DNA of 64,000 nucleotides from Babylonia areolata. Lineage: Eukaryota; Mollusca; Gastropoda; Neogastropoda; Buccinidae. Made by a program: the position numbers and the translations under genes. Positions 34,220-46,104 of this stretch are shown in pieces. Below the pieces are notes generated by a model, which searched no databases, was not told the origin of the DNA, and saw nothing but the letters and a program-made list of their open reading frames with translations. How positions within the stretch are numbered: position 1 is the first letter of the stretch; every line of letters begins with the position of its first letter. Location: NCBI RefSeq assembly GCF_041734735.1, contig NC_134876.1:19726269-19790268 (forward strand), in the 5' to 3' direction.

Positions 34220-37200
34220 TCATCCCACTTAGAGTAATGACTGTAACAACAACAACAAAAGGTAACCCTACACAGTGGTATAAATAAAGTACTGGGCTGT
34301 CTCCAAATACATTTAATTCATTTCAGTTGAATTCCTTTCCATTTTTCTCTAAGTATTACATTTTGTTGCTTTACCAAATCAAGAATTTGAACAAATGAAA
34401 GCTCACCACTGTTTGCTGTTGTTTCAGTGAAAAATGTCAGCATTTAGTTTGGATCATGAATAACGTTTATTTCGAAAATGCTGCAGGCAATGTGCTAATC
34501 AGTTGAATTGTCCCCAGTTTCAAGTGACTTTAAATCATTAATTCCTTTGTCATGATAAAAATACTGGACTTGATTTCATACTTGATTTGTTGTACATTTT
34601 GAACAACATACAAAATGAGACCACACAACTTTAAAGAACCTTTGAATTCCTCATCTTACTAATGCCTAAATGGGCAACCACGAAGGTGGGCTTCAGTTAT
34701 ATTTCCACAAATCCAGTATGATAAATAGAACTGTGCAATCAACAACCATCTTCCTGTAGATCTAGTCATCATCCCCATCCACATGTAATATGCAGCTTCT
34801 GTTCAAATGTGTGTGAAAGAGAGAGAGAGTGTGTGTGTGCATGCGCGCGTGTGTGTGTGTGTGCAGTACGTGCACGTGTGAGTATGTACAAGTTTTTATA
34901 TTGATATGCACTTGTATGTATCCAATTTCTACTGTATCTGTGTTTGTGTATGATTTTCAATTTATGTTCGTACCTTGTTATATTCTATCCCCCCCCCAAT
35001 ATTCCTTGTGACTCTGGTACACTTCGTAATAAAGACATATTCTATTCTATTCTATATTTCTATAACAAAATAAGCAGCTGTTATATATACAGGGTCAAAC
35101 TAAAACTTCTGTGGTGTATCAACTAGTTTCGGGCATAGAAAATTATTACTGATTCAAATATGTTTTGACATACTGTCTACAAGAATACTTTGCTCCTGCC
35201 CCCGCACCTCTCCCCCACCCCCCACCCACCCCCAAACATCGAACATAATTTTTTATGATTAAATAACAGCACTTAGAAAAGGTGTTAACTTACTAGTTTT
35301 GTCTGTCACACATGCAATTTGGACTAAACAGGAAACATCTACCACAAAATGAAACACAAGGTCAGCACTTGCTGCTGCAGATAGGAATTTTGCCATCTGA
35401 ATCACAATCTTTACAGAGCATGTGTTAACAAAAAACAACCATTACTACTCAACTAACATGGTGCCTTGAAAATGAGAATACTGACCAAAAATCTTAGATT
35501 GAAGTCCTATCTACCCCCAATACATTAACACCTTGACTGCTGAGCTGGGGTGAAGTGAAATCAGAGAAGCATCAATTTAGCAGCATTTTTCTGCTATCTA
35601 TGTGCTTTTCAATGGTGTAATAATCCCCACAAAAGTTGTCTAAATAAGGAATGGTGGCTGATAAACTGACCTGTTGTCTCAATCTTAGTGTGGTGACACT
35701 CTCTTGGACAAACATGCGTGTCAGCAGCAAAGGATTAAACATAATCATATTCAAGTTAAAGAAACCTTGGAAGTGAAAGAAATGAACCAGACCAAAGGAG
35801 GTCCCTCTGGTACTTACCAACCAAAATAAGGAGTTATAAAAATAAGGTCTGAATTTCTGAAACAGTATTCAGGTCTGCCTAAAACCATATAACGTAGGTC
35901 TCAAAATTATAAAACTAATTCCTTTAGAACCTCAACCAATGTATGTCAATTAATTTAATGTGCACTCCAATTTACAATGCGAACTCCCACACTCAATTAC
36001 TTTTCTATCTATCCATACTATTTTCCTGGACTATGATGAAATGAACTGTGTTTACCTTGTAATTGTTTTAAATTCATGGGACTGTGTAATACCAATCCAA
36101 GAAGAAATCAGCATATTGAAGTAATCACCCAAGTGTTAATTCAACACACGAGGAAAAGTATCGGCACACTGTTTTAATGTTTAGGTTTCTTTTACATTGT
36201 CTGAAAAAAAAAAAAGAAAAAAAAAAAGATTGACACAGATAAGGAATCCACTAAATCATTCAACATTTTGTCCAGGATCCCCTCCTTTTCCCTAACATGC
36301 ACAATCCCTCCTTTCTTTGATTTAGTTCAGACCCAAAACTCCTTCATCAACTGCACTTCTCCCTTGTGATTCAGCACATGTACAGTAGCATGTATGCACT
36401 TCATTAGTGTTCATGCCATGATGCTTCTTTGAACAGAGTGAGCAAAATTTCCTGACAGGTAATCTGAACGCCCATCATGAGGCAGCAAAACAATATGGGT
36501 TAACATCTACCACACCACACCTCAAAGACAAACTGAAGCAATTAAACATAACTACAAAATAAACTTGAAATGATTACACACTACAAAATACAATGAATAG
36601 AGTGAAACAATTAAACATCACTAAAAATTACACCAAACAGAATGGTAAAGGAAAACAAGTTTGCAACACAAATGATGTTAAAAAAAAAAAAAATCTACTA
36701 CTGTACATACAAAAACAGGCCCTACTTTTATTATGATACCTGGATCATAAAAAAAAAGAGAGAGAAAAAAAAAGGAATATTATACAAATAACAAAAAGTT
36801 CACTCACACAAAATTGAGAATCATAATAGTAAATACAATGGACTGACTGTAATTGCCATATCCATACAATGCCTGGTCATCATTAATCTTGTGAGTTGCA
36901 CAGTTTTACTCATAAAACCCTTTACAGACAGCCAGACTTTCAAAGTATTCCATTTTACTGTTACTTCCCTTCCATGGTAAAAGCACTAGGAGGCGGAAAT
37001 TATCTAACTCAAATCATGAGTGGCTTAAATGATGCAGGGAACTTGTGATACACTTCACTGGTCGTATCTGCTGGGGATAAACAACTTGTGGCTTTACATT
37101 TGTGCATCTACATATTTTGTATGGTTTCTACCATGTGTTGTGCTCTTTGTCTGTCTGCCTCTCTGCATCTGTCCTGCTTGCTCATTGTTTCTGCAGTAAT

Positions 37201-37700
37201 AAATTTAAAGAATAAAATCAACAACAGTTTCATGGAAAAAAAGAAACTTTTTTTGTACCTGGACCCCCCCCTCCCCCCCCTCACTCCCCACCCTGCTGGG
37301 TGGAGGTTGCAAATGTTACAATTTTTGTGTTTAGTGTGGTTGATTTTTTTCATTCAGTTGTGGTCAGCTGGACTACCAGCAACAGTGTAAAACAAAGTTG
37401 AAAGCTTATCCCATTAAAATTGATCCTGTGTACTTTGAAGACAATATGATGAAAATTCACCAGGTTTTTAATAAAACATTTTAGTGACTGGGCTCTGAGT
37501 GTGACCCACTGCAGGTCCAAAAGACATGACACTCTACTGGTTAATGTTTGTCAAACAATGAGAACCACCCTCTCCTGTTTTATTCAGTCTTTAACCTTTT
37601 CAGAATCAAATCATATATCTGCTATCTGAGGAGAAAAAATTCTGTCTCTGCAGCATGTCATGATTCTGTGCCATGTATTCTAACTCCTCAAATAAGATTT
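34220..37700. other. Intergenic, nothing recognised
   Basis: AT-rich. Contains a (TATTC)n stretch after cttcgtaataaagaca near 35023-35055 that looks like a retroelement 3' tail, and homopolymer runs. May include distal raptor 3' UTR, but nothing shows it. Confidence 0.5.
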
Positions 37701-37708
37701 AGTGAAAT

Positions 37709-37714
<6 letters not shown>

Positions 37715-37758
<44 letters not shown>

Positions 37759-37880
37759 TTGTGTCTAACTGACTTGTCACTGTAAAGCTCTTTGAGAGGA
37801 TTGGAAGTGCTACATCAATGTACAATCATTATTATTAGCATCATTATTATCATCATCATTATTGTTGTTATTATTACCAT
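37715..37880 (+). repeat. Interspersed repeat: (GT)n then gctctttgagagg motif, copy 1
   Basis: (GT)n followed by gtgtctaactgacttgtcac, taaagctctttgagagg and (ATT)n. The same order recurs at 48155-48300, so the microsatellite is part of a mobile unit. The ending resembles the 3' ends of L2/CR1-type LINEs, from memory. Confidence 0.6.
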
Positions 37881-39081
37881 CATCCAATCCATCATCTCAT
37901 TTTTGAAAGTCTGTTAGCGTTATGAATTTTCTGACTAATGCCATTTTTCTTTTCTTTTTTTTCTCTCTTCTCTTTCTCTATCTTTTGTTTTGTTGTCCAG
38001 CCCAGCTGCCCACTCAGAACTGTCAGGGTTGTAACACTTTCACCCAACAAACAACTAAAATAAAACCACATCACACACAAACCTGACAGAAAGAAAATCA
38101 ATAAATAAATAAAAACCCACTGCAAAAAAACATTTAATACAACCAGTCACAATACAGCTAAGAAACCCAGAATTAGTCTCTCTTATAGGCAGTACAGTTT
38201 GCTATGCATATTGCACTCAGTATGCGCTGTATTAATTCTTTTTTCTTTTTTTTTTCCTTTTCTGCATTGTCTTGTCATAATCTGTAATGTTTCTCATTTA
38301 TTTGGACTTATTTCCATGTTTTGATGATGATGTCACACACTGTAGTGTATTCTTATTGGAACCAATGTATTGCTAAGCACCTGGAACAAAATTCATTCGA
38401 TCAGGTGCTATATAAATAATTATGATTAATAATTCAACCACATTTATCAATAAAGAAAATTAAGATAAAACAAACGCCCACCTGAAAAGATTCACACAAT
38501 TATTCATGGTACAACAAAAATGAATAAGAAATGCAACCACAGTTAAAAAGCGGCAATTCATATTTCCTGGGCGCCAAAAAGAATAACAATGTAACACTGG
38601 CCAATCGTAAAAAATCCACAGTGAAACAACAGAAAGAAAGCAGCGATGGAAAAGCAAGAAAAACAAAAACAAAAAGAGGAACCAAGTGAGGAAAGATGAA
38701 GAGAATTCCCAGAAGGTGAAGACAACATTTACATTGGAAGACCCACCAGCTTTCAGCCAACTCGAAAGAATAATGTTCATGAAAGAACAGTGATGGCTCT
38801 GAAACCTCAAACATACTGAATGGTATCTCTCTCTCTCTCCCTCTCTTTATATATAGATGGTAATTTTCACTGACAAAATGGTTCCAGAACACTGAACAGT
38901 TCCCAAGTAAACAGAGCTTTTGACATTTGGTCTGATTTGGATAAAAGTCTTTTACAGCCATCAGAGCAGTGAATACTGATTGTCACCGTGTCTAGGGTTC
39001 GGCACAGAAAGGCAGGGCCCAATCCTCTCCTTCTGCCGCCTTAACCTACCCAGTCCAAAGCCAGTTCCTAGTCACACATGG

Positions 39082-39543
39082 GTGGAGTGAATGCTTACAG
39101 GTAACGCGTCCGCCTAGGAAGCGACAAGAGGTAACGCGTCCGCCTAGGACAAGAGGTAACGCGTCCGCCTAGGAAGCGACAGAATCTGAGCGCACTGGTT
39201 CGAATCACGGCTCAGCCACCGATATTTTCTCCCCCTCCACTAGACCTTGAGTGGTGGTCTGGATACTAGTCATTCGGATGAGATGATAAACCAAGGTCCC
39301 ATGTGCAGCATGCACTTAGCGCACGTAAAAGAACCCACAGCAACAAAAGGGTTGTTCATGGCAAAATTCTGTTGAAAAATTCACTTCGATAGAAAAAACA
39401 AATAAAACTGCACGCAGGAAAAAAAACAAAAAAATAGGTGGCGCTGTAGTGTAGTGACGCACTCTCCCTTGGGAGAGCAGCCCGAATATCACACAGAGAA
39501 ATCTGTTGTGATAAAAAAGAAATAAAAATACAAATACAAAATC
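39082..39543 (+). mobile_element. SINE family B with triplicated tRNA-like head
   Basis: The segment ggtaacgcgtccgcctagga occurs three times in tandem (39100, 39130 and 39156 region). It is followed by B box ggttcgaatc at 39198-39207, core gatgagatgataaacc near 39277, the distal module and an aaatacaaatac tail. Complete apart from the head amplification. Confidence 0.88.
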
Positions 39544-39544
39544 A

Positions 39545-39650
39545 AAGTGCCTTTCCCCAAGGACACAACACCATGCCAAAACTGGGTTTTGAACCCTGAT
39601 CACTGAAGAGCACTGCATCAGAAGTCCAACCGAATCTGCCACACCACCCC
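39545..39650. repeat. Repeat fragment adjoining the 38-bp array
   Basis: Contains agtgcctttccccaaggaca and a degenerate B-box-like gggttttgaaccc. Probably part of another tRNA-derived element. Confidence 0.35.
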
Positions 39651-40290
39651 CTGATTCAGCTGGACCCCCTTCACATCCACACCACCCCCTGATTCAGCTG
39701 GACCCCCTTCACATCCACACCACCCCCTGATTCAGCTGGACCCCCTTCACATCCACACCACCCCCTGATTCAGCTGGACCCCCTTCACATCCACACCACC
39801 CCCTGATTCAGCTGGACCCCCTTCACATCCACATCACCCCCCGATTCAGATGGACCCCCTTCACATCCACACCACCCCCTGATTCAGCTGGACCGCCTTC
39901 ACATCCACATCACCCCCCGATTCAACTGGACCCCCTTCACATCCACATCACCCCCTGATTCAGCTGGACCCCCTTCGCATCCACATCACCCCCTGATTCA
40001 GCTGGACCCCCTTCACATCCACATCACCCCCTGATTCAGCTGGACCCCCTTCGCATCCACATCACCCCCTGATTCAGCTGGACCCCCTTCGCATCCACAT
40101 CACCCCCTGATTCAGCTGGACCCCCTTCACATCCACATCACCCCCTGATTCAGCTGGACCCCCTTCACATCCACATCACCCCCCCGATTCAGCTGGAGCC
40201 CCTTCACATCCACATCACCCCCCGATTCAGCTGGACCCCCTTCACATCCACACCACCCCCCGATTCAGCGGGACCCCCTTCACATCCACA
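39640..40290. repeat. 38-bp minisatellite, about 17 units
   Basis: Regular 38-bp period with the unit core gattcagctggaccccctt followed by cacatccac. Units differ by single bases only. No exon seed is recognised for it. Confidence 0.95.
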
Positions 40291-40825
40291 GTCCCTGACC
40301 ACCATGTCCTCATCATCAGGTTTTCAGTCTGCCTTTGCAAGCGTTCTTGCTAACATGATCAAATTTCTCCAGATATTTCACAGTTCTAGCCTTCAACAGC
40401 ATCAAACAACCTGCACTTGACAACCTGAGAATGGCTGATGAATATGAACCCGATGCTTAATCTGTCAGTATAACAAAAGAAAAAACTGTTGTGGTGGATA
40501 TTGTGAAAATTCAAGTTGAGACTGACAGAACAATCTAACAAAAAATTGTATGGAGGTGTCAAAAATCAGCATCGCTGACAAAGTAAGGAACATTTTAAAG
40601 AAGTTGCACTGTTTATGAAGGACAGCATTTCTCTGCATCTAACAAATATTTACCCCACTGGATTCTTATGGTCATACACTTAAAAAGACCACTTGTGATA
40701 TACAAGTCATGTGAGCTGTAGCCCACAAATGAAGAAGACAAAGACTGGGTTTTTAAAAGATTTCATTTCAGTTATTCTTTTGGTAAGCATACTTTATGCC
40801 TCCATAGTATCAGTGTACACACTGC

Positions 40826-41197
40826 TCTTCTTCTTCTTCATTTATGGGCTGCAACTCTCACGTTCACACAAGTGGGCTTTTATGTGTATGACCGTTTTTA
40901 CCCCACCATGTAGGCAGTCATACTCTGTTTCCAGGGGTGTGCATGCTGGGTATGTTCTTGTTTCCATAACCCACCGAACACTGACATGGATCACAGGATC
41001 TTTAATGTGCATATTTGATCTTCTGCTTACGTATACACACGAAGAGGGTTCAGATACGAGCAGGTTCGCACATATGTTGACCTGGGAGATCGGAAAAATC
41101 TCCACCCTTTACCCACCAGGCGCCATTACTGAGATTCGAACCTGGAACTCTCAGACTGAAAGTCCAATGCTTTAGCCACTTGGCTACTGCACCCGTC
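40826..41197 (-). mobile_element. SINE family C (tRNA-derived, GAA tail)
   Basis: Minus-strand head gggtgcagtagccaagtggc with B box ggttcgaatct, then a distinct body and a (GAA)n tail seen as cttcttcttc at 40826-40838. Body and tail differ from families A and B. Confidence 0.85.
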
Positions 41198-41199
41198 GT

Positions 41200-44100
41200 A
41201 CTCACAGCAAAATGGCTTCACAACAATTCAGCTTTGAATTATCTTTTTTGTTAAAATAGGGATTACTGTTCACCTGTTTCACATGAATCCTGACCTGAAG
41301 TTATCAGTATTCTGAAACAATTCATGTTGACTGTGTTCCACGCATATAACTGGAACACAATCACGCAAGACTGAGAAAATGTACTGTACTGATATCTTTT
41401 CAATTTTCAGAACAAACGGGACTTAAATATGTAAAGCCTTTAACTAGCTCTACCCCACAACTACACGCCTGCTCCAACTCCCATGGACCAGCCCTACACG
41501 AGACCAATAGAGCACATAAAAAAATAAAAAAAAAAAATTAAGTAGGGTGGTTCACTATACTGGCAAAAATCAATAAAGAACTGATGACTGGTTGAAAAGA
41601 GGTTTGTTTTCACACTTCCAGAATCCATAAATGGTTCAGTTTAGAACATCAAGTGTCCTAAACAAGAATAAACTAAGAATAGTGTGCTGGTACAAGAATA
41701 CTCATACCTGGTCCACAGGGGATGTGATCATGGTATGAGTTTACTCATACCCAGAAAATTGAGTTATTACTCAACAGAATAACACAGATTCATCTCATCC
41801 AAAATTTAACAGCCACTAACAAATTTTGTACCACACTGACATAGTCAATCATACATCTATATCATTTCCCTTCCCCTTTAAAAAGAGAGAAAACAGAAAC
41901 TGGTTTTCTGATCATTAAATTAAAACTGTATTTCTGACAAACTATAAAATCTGAGGATGCAATCTTTTCTGCCAAAACATATTAGCAATGCACACATTAA
42001 GAAGATAATTAATGTCACACATCAAGATAACCAATAAGATAATCAACATCCATACAATGTGAGAACTGTGGTATGTTCAAAAAAGTTAAAATGTCACTAA
42101 TACACAACACACCACAAAATGCAAAGTTATGCAATCATGAGAAATTCACCAAAAACATTCACTATCCCATCCACCTATCAACATGCTCACAATGAAAGGA
42201 TCTCATGTCATAAATGTCTAAAAGCCAAACAAAAGCATATACACTGGATATGAAATGTTTTGTATTATGGCAACAACATGATAAATTAATCATTTTATAT
42301 ATGTATACACATGAAAACAATTTGTCATACCAGAATGCCAGAGGAATGAATTACTGACTATACACAAGCAAGGCTCACCCACTCATATGAATAACATAAA
42401 ATACTTCCAAACCAATTACACACATTTCAGAACACAAATGTTTTCCTTTCTCAATAAAAGCATAGAAAAACTCACAAATACAAAGAGAAGTATGCACTGC
42501 ATGTCTTTAACACACAGAAATATATTCCTTTCCAAGAAAAGAAATTCCCAGAATTCCTGATTGTAATGTATCAATAAAACTGTGCCTCTTTCAGCTTCAC
42601 CTTCAGTCACACATACAATCAGAAGTACATCCATGTGAATCCACATCTAACATAATAATGCACACCAAACAAGGGAGTGGAAAGTATTCAACATGATCAC
42701 CAAATCTGCGGCATAATATTTTACATGTTCGCTCATAAAAACAACAGACATATGTACTTGTGATTGAATCACAATGTTTTTCCCTGCTACACTCTACAGA
42801 AAAAACCCCCAACATTTTCCTCTTCATTCTACAATACCATTTTTCCAACTGCATACTTAACACTCACTGAATACAATCATTTTCCTGATTAACCTCTCAG
42901 TTTTTACTGAGTCAAGATCTTAACAATTATTTACAGATAAGAATTAACTCATTAAACAAAAACCCAACCCAACCAAACAAAAAACAAAATCTAAAACTTG
43001 CATTTGCAAACACAACCATAGGATTTGTGACATTTTCTCCCAACTGTATTAACAGTGGCGGAAATGGTAGTGAAAATATATTTACACACATGAAGACAGC
43101 ACATACGGTCAATTTGAATGCTGTAAAAGAAGTGGGTTTTTGGTTTTTAAAACTGACCATAAGACATGTTGATCAAGAGAATCATGCACTGCAGATGTGA
43201 GATGTCATTTATTTACAAACAACCAATGCAACTCCAAGAACTTCTGTCATTTTGAAACAACACCAATGATGATACCGTAAGTAGAACCATTCAATTATAC
43301 GCCATTTACCATAATAAGTGGAAAGTAGAATCATTTAATTGTGTGCAACTTACCGCAATGAAGTTACCTGTCTCTTCCCTTTAAAAAAACAAAAACAAAA
43401 AAAAACCACTTCACTATTTTTTATGGTGAAAGCCCAAGCAGACTCACACATGCCATCCAGTTTATTTTGTCTGGGTCAGTCTCGGGTAAGGCAAAGTGAA
43501 AAATCCTATACGTGGGATCATGCCATAATGCAAAGGCTGGAATACAGGAGAGATCTTAGGGGTGCTAAAATTGCTTAGCATTAGGAATGTGCTAATGTGC
43601 AAGTCTTTGCTAATTCTGTAGTTCAGAAAATTCTGAACGCTCAACAAACACAGTGCTGCTAACGCACTCCGGCCCTGAATGTGTTCCAGTGCTGTTCCTG
43701 CAAAGTGAAAGAACTATCCACAACACGGCTGTACATCAGTGTTCAACATCAAACACAGACTAATATCAGGCTGAGAATGTCTAATCATTTTATTGCTGAA
43801 GTGGACAAATGCCCCATTACTTTTTCACCGGCAAGGTCATTGTCCAATTCGTTTCCTTTTTTTGCTCGGACATCATGTGTCACAAACTTCAGTACAAGTC
43901 GGTCCTCCTCAAATCACTAGTTCAGCTGGACCAAGACCAGCATCATCGTACATGTAACCATGAGGCAGTTTCAGCCGATGCCTTAGTATCTGATTAACTA
44001 GGACATGATGTATTCTGCGCATGTGTTGGACAGGAAGCCTCTGCTGCTTTTCTGACTGACCAGATGTGGCCAGGCCGTGAAAAGTTTCTTATTCTTCCCA

Positions 44101-46020
44101 AAGAAAATATGAAAGGCTTCTAATGATCAGAGATCTTTGGCGAGATTTTTTAAAATTTTTAACAACAACTACATGTACAGCCCAGCCACAAACCCAACAC
44201 CCCTTCTGGTGCCAAATCTAAATGTCAAAAAATGCTCTGCATAAAAGATGATGATTAAATCAATTCACTGCACAGCTTCACATCAGAAACTGTAATGACC
44301 AACATGTTTTTACTTTTAACTGTTTATAAAATGTTTAAAAAAAAATCAACAAAGAGGAGGGGTAATGGGATTAAGGAGGAACAAAGGATGGAAGGAGGGG
44401 AGGGGAAACAAAGAGATCAATTCCAAGAAAACACAACAAATACAGGTACCCATATCCCCTCACCCTTCCACTATTTCCAGAGAGGTTGTTCTATCTTAAA
44501 AAAGCATGACTGAACCGTGTATGTCTCCTTTTGATAAACACAAGCATATAACAACCAACCACCTCTTTTGCACTTGTCATCAGAGTTATAAGTCAATGAA
44601 ACAATGTTCACTTTCTCTCAAAACAAAACACACACACAAACGTTCAACATCTGCATCCAAATTCTGGTATCTTGAAATTCAGGATACGTCCAGTCAAAAA
44701 AAAATTTTTTTTTTAAATACATGTCGCATAATTTGAAGGAGCAGGGATGGACATATATATACTCAATGCTAACAATCCTTTCAAACCAGACATTCATCCT
44801 TTCCAGGACAATCCACAACACTGCAATCCAACTAACTAACTAATGAGCAACCTCAAAATCCAAAGGCTAGAAGCCAGAGCCACACAGATTGAAACAAATG
44901 GCAAGAAAACAAAGATCCAGACAAATGAATCTGTGAGTGTGTCAAACACACACAAAAACCAACAGAAAAGACACACTGTGGCGCACTAGTGCACCACAAC
45001 CAAGTCTGAGTCCACCTGAGAAACACGAAGAAAGACTGACACCTTTACTCCAGTCGTTTTGATTGCTGTCTTGTCAAGTCCAGCCCATGAGATAAAGCAA
45101 CAGTCTGAGGCTTGTGCTCAGATAAAATCAAAAGTAAAACAAAACAGAATCATTAAAAAAAAAAAGAAAAAAAAACAACCCCAAAACAGGAAGAGAATGA
45201 AAATAAACAACCTCAGGGATAAAATTGTTAACAAACACTGTGATTGCTGCTAGGTGGGGAAAAAAAAAGTTGAGAATTCATAAGACACCGCCGCATCTTC
45301 ACGAGCAATGCAAAATTAACTTCTCATGTTAAAATATGCGTACAAATAGTAACAGATAAAAGAGAAAATTAAAACTTTCAAAAAAAGAAAAGAAAAAAAA
45401 ATTGCACACACACTGTCTGGAGCGAAAACCTCTTCAGTGCCGAGTGGGGGGAAGGGGGAGGGGGTGGGGGGTGGGGGGGATGAGGGGGGGGGGGGGGGGG
45501 GGAGAGGAGAACAGAGGGTACTGCTTCAGGTTTGCAGGATTCATCCACAGTTTCACTGCCTGTCTGTCCCTAAAAGCCCTTGAACGATGAAAACGACACG
45601 TTGTTATTATGCACACTCTGGCAGTACACGTGTTGAAAGACTTTTCACACAGTCTGAAGAGGTGGGGGGGAGGTGGGGAAGGGGGTTGGGGGGGGGGGGG
45701 TAAGGGCACAACACAACTGGGGCTCCACAGCAGCCAGCTGCTATACCTGTGTGTGCAGGTGTGAACTTGTGTGTGCTGTGTACATGCATGCACACAGAGC
45801 ACAATATGCACATACACACACACATTTACCACAGCATGCATGCACAGACACGTACACATACACAACCAGAGTGCAATACATGAGCACACACATACACAGA
45901 GCACAATATGCACATGCACACACACACACACACACACAAACACACACATATATGCACACATACACACACACGCACATATGCACAAACACACACAGACACA
46001 CACATCCCTGGCAACATGTG
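41200..46020. other. Region downstream of raptor, no gene recognised
   Basis: AT-rich, with G-tracts at 45447-45502 and 45660-45702 and a CA compound microsatellite at 45745-46010. The part nearest 46032 is probably raptor 3' UTR. No clear polyadenylation site chosen. Confidence 0.55.
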
Positions 46021-46032
46021 TGACCAACAGTT

Positions 46033-46104
46033 TCAGCTGCGCTTTGTGACCGGCGTGGAGTAGACAGAGACAAAGGTGTCCGTGCTCCCTGCTGCCAGCT
46101 TCAC
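46033..46104 (-). CDS. RPTOR: Raptor last exon
   Basis: 72 nt, acceptor cctgacag, stop TGA at 46033-46035. Encodes VKLAAGSTDTFVSVYS and TPVTKRS; human ends LAVGSNDYYISVYSVEKRVR. Confidence 0.93.
   Translation of the reverse strand: MKLAAGSTDTFVSVYSTPVTKRS

Noticed and set aside
39640-40290. CRISPR-like regular repeat array
   Set aside because: Units are contiguous 38-bp tandem copies without unique spacers, in an animal genome; this is a minisatellite.
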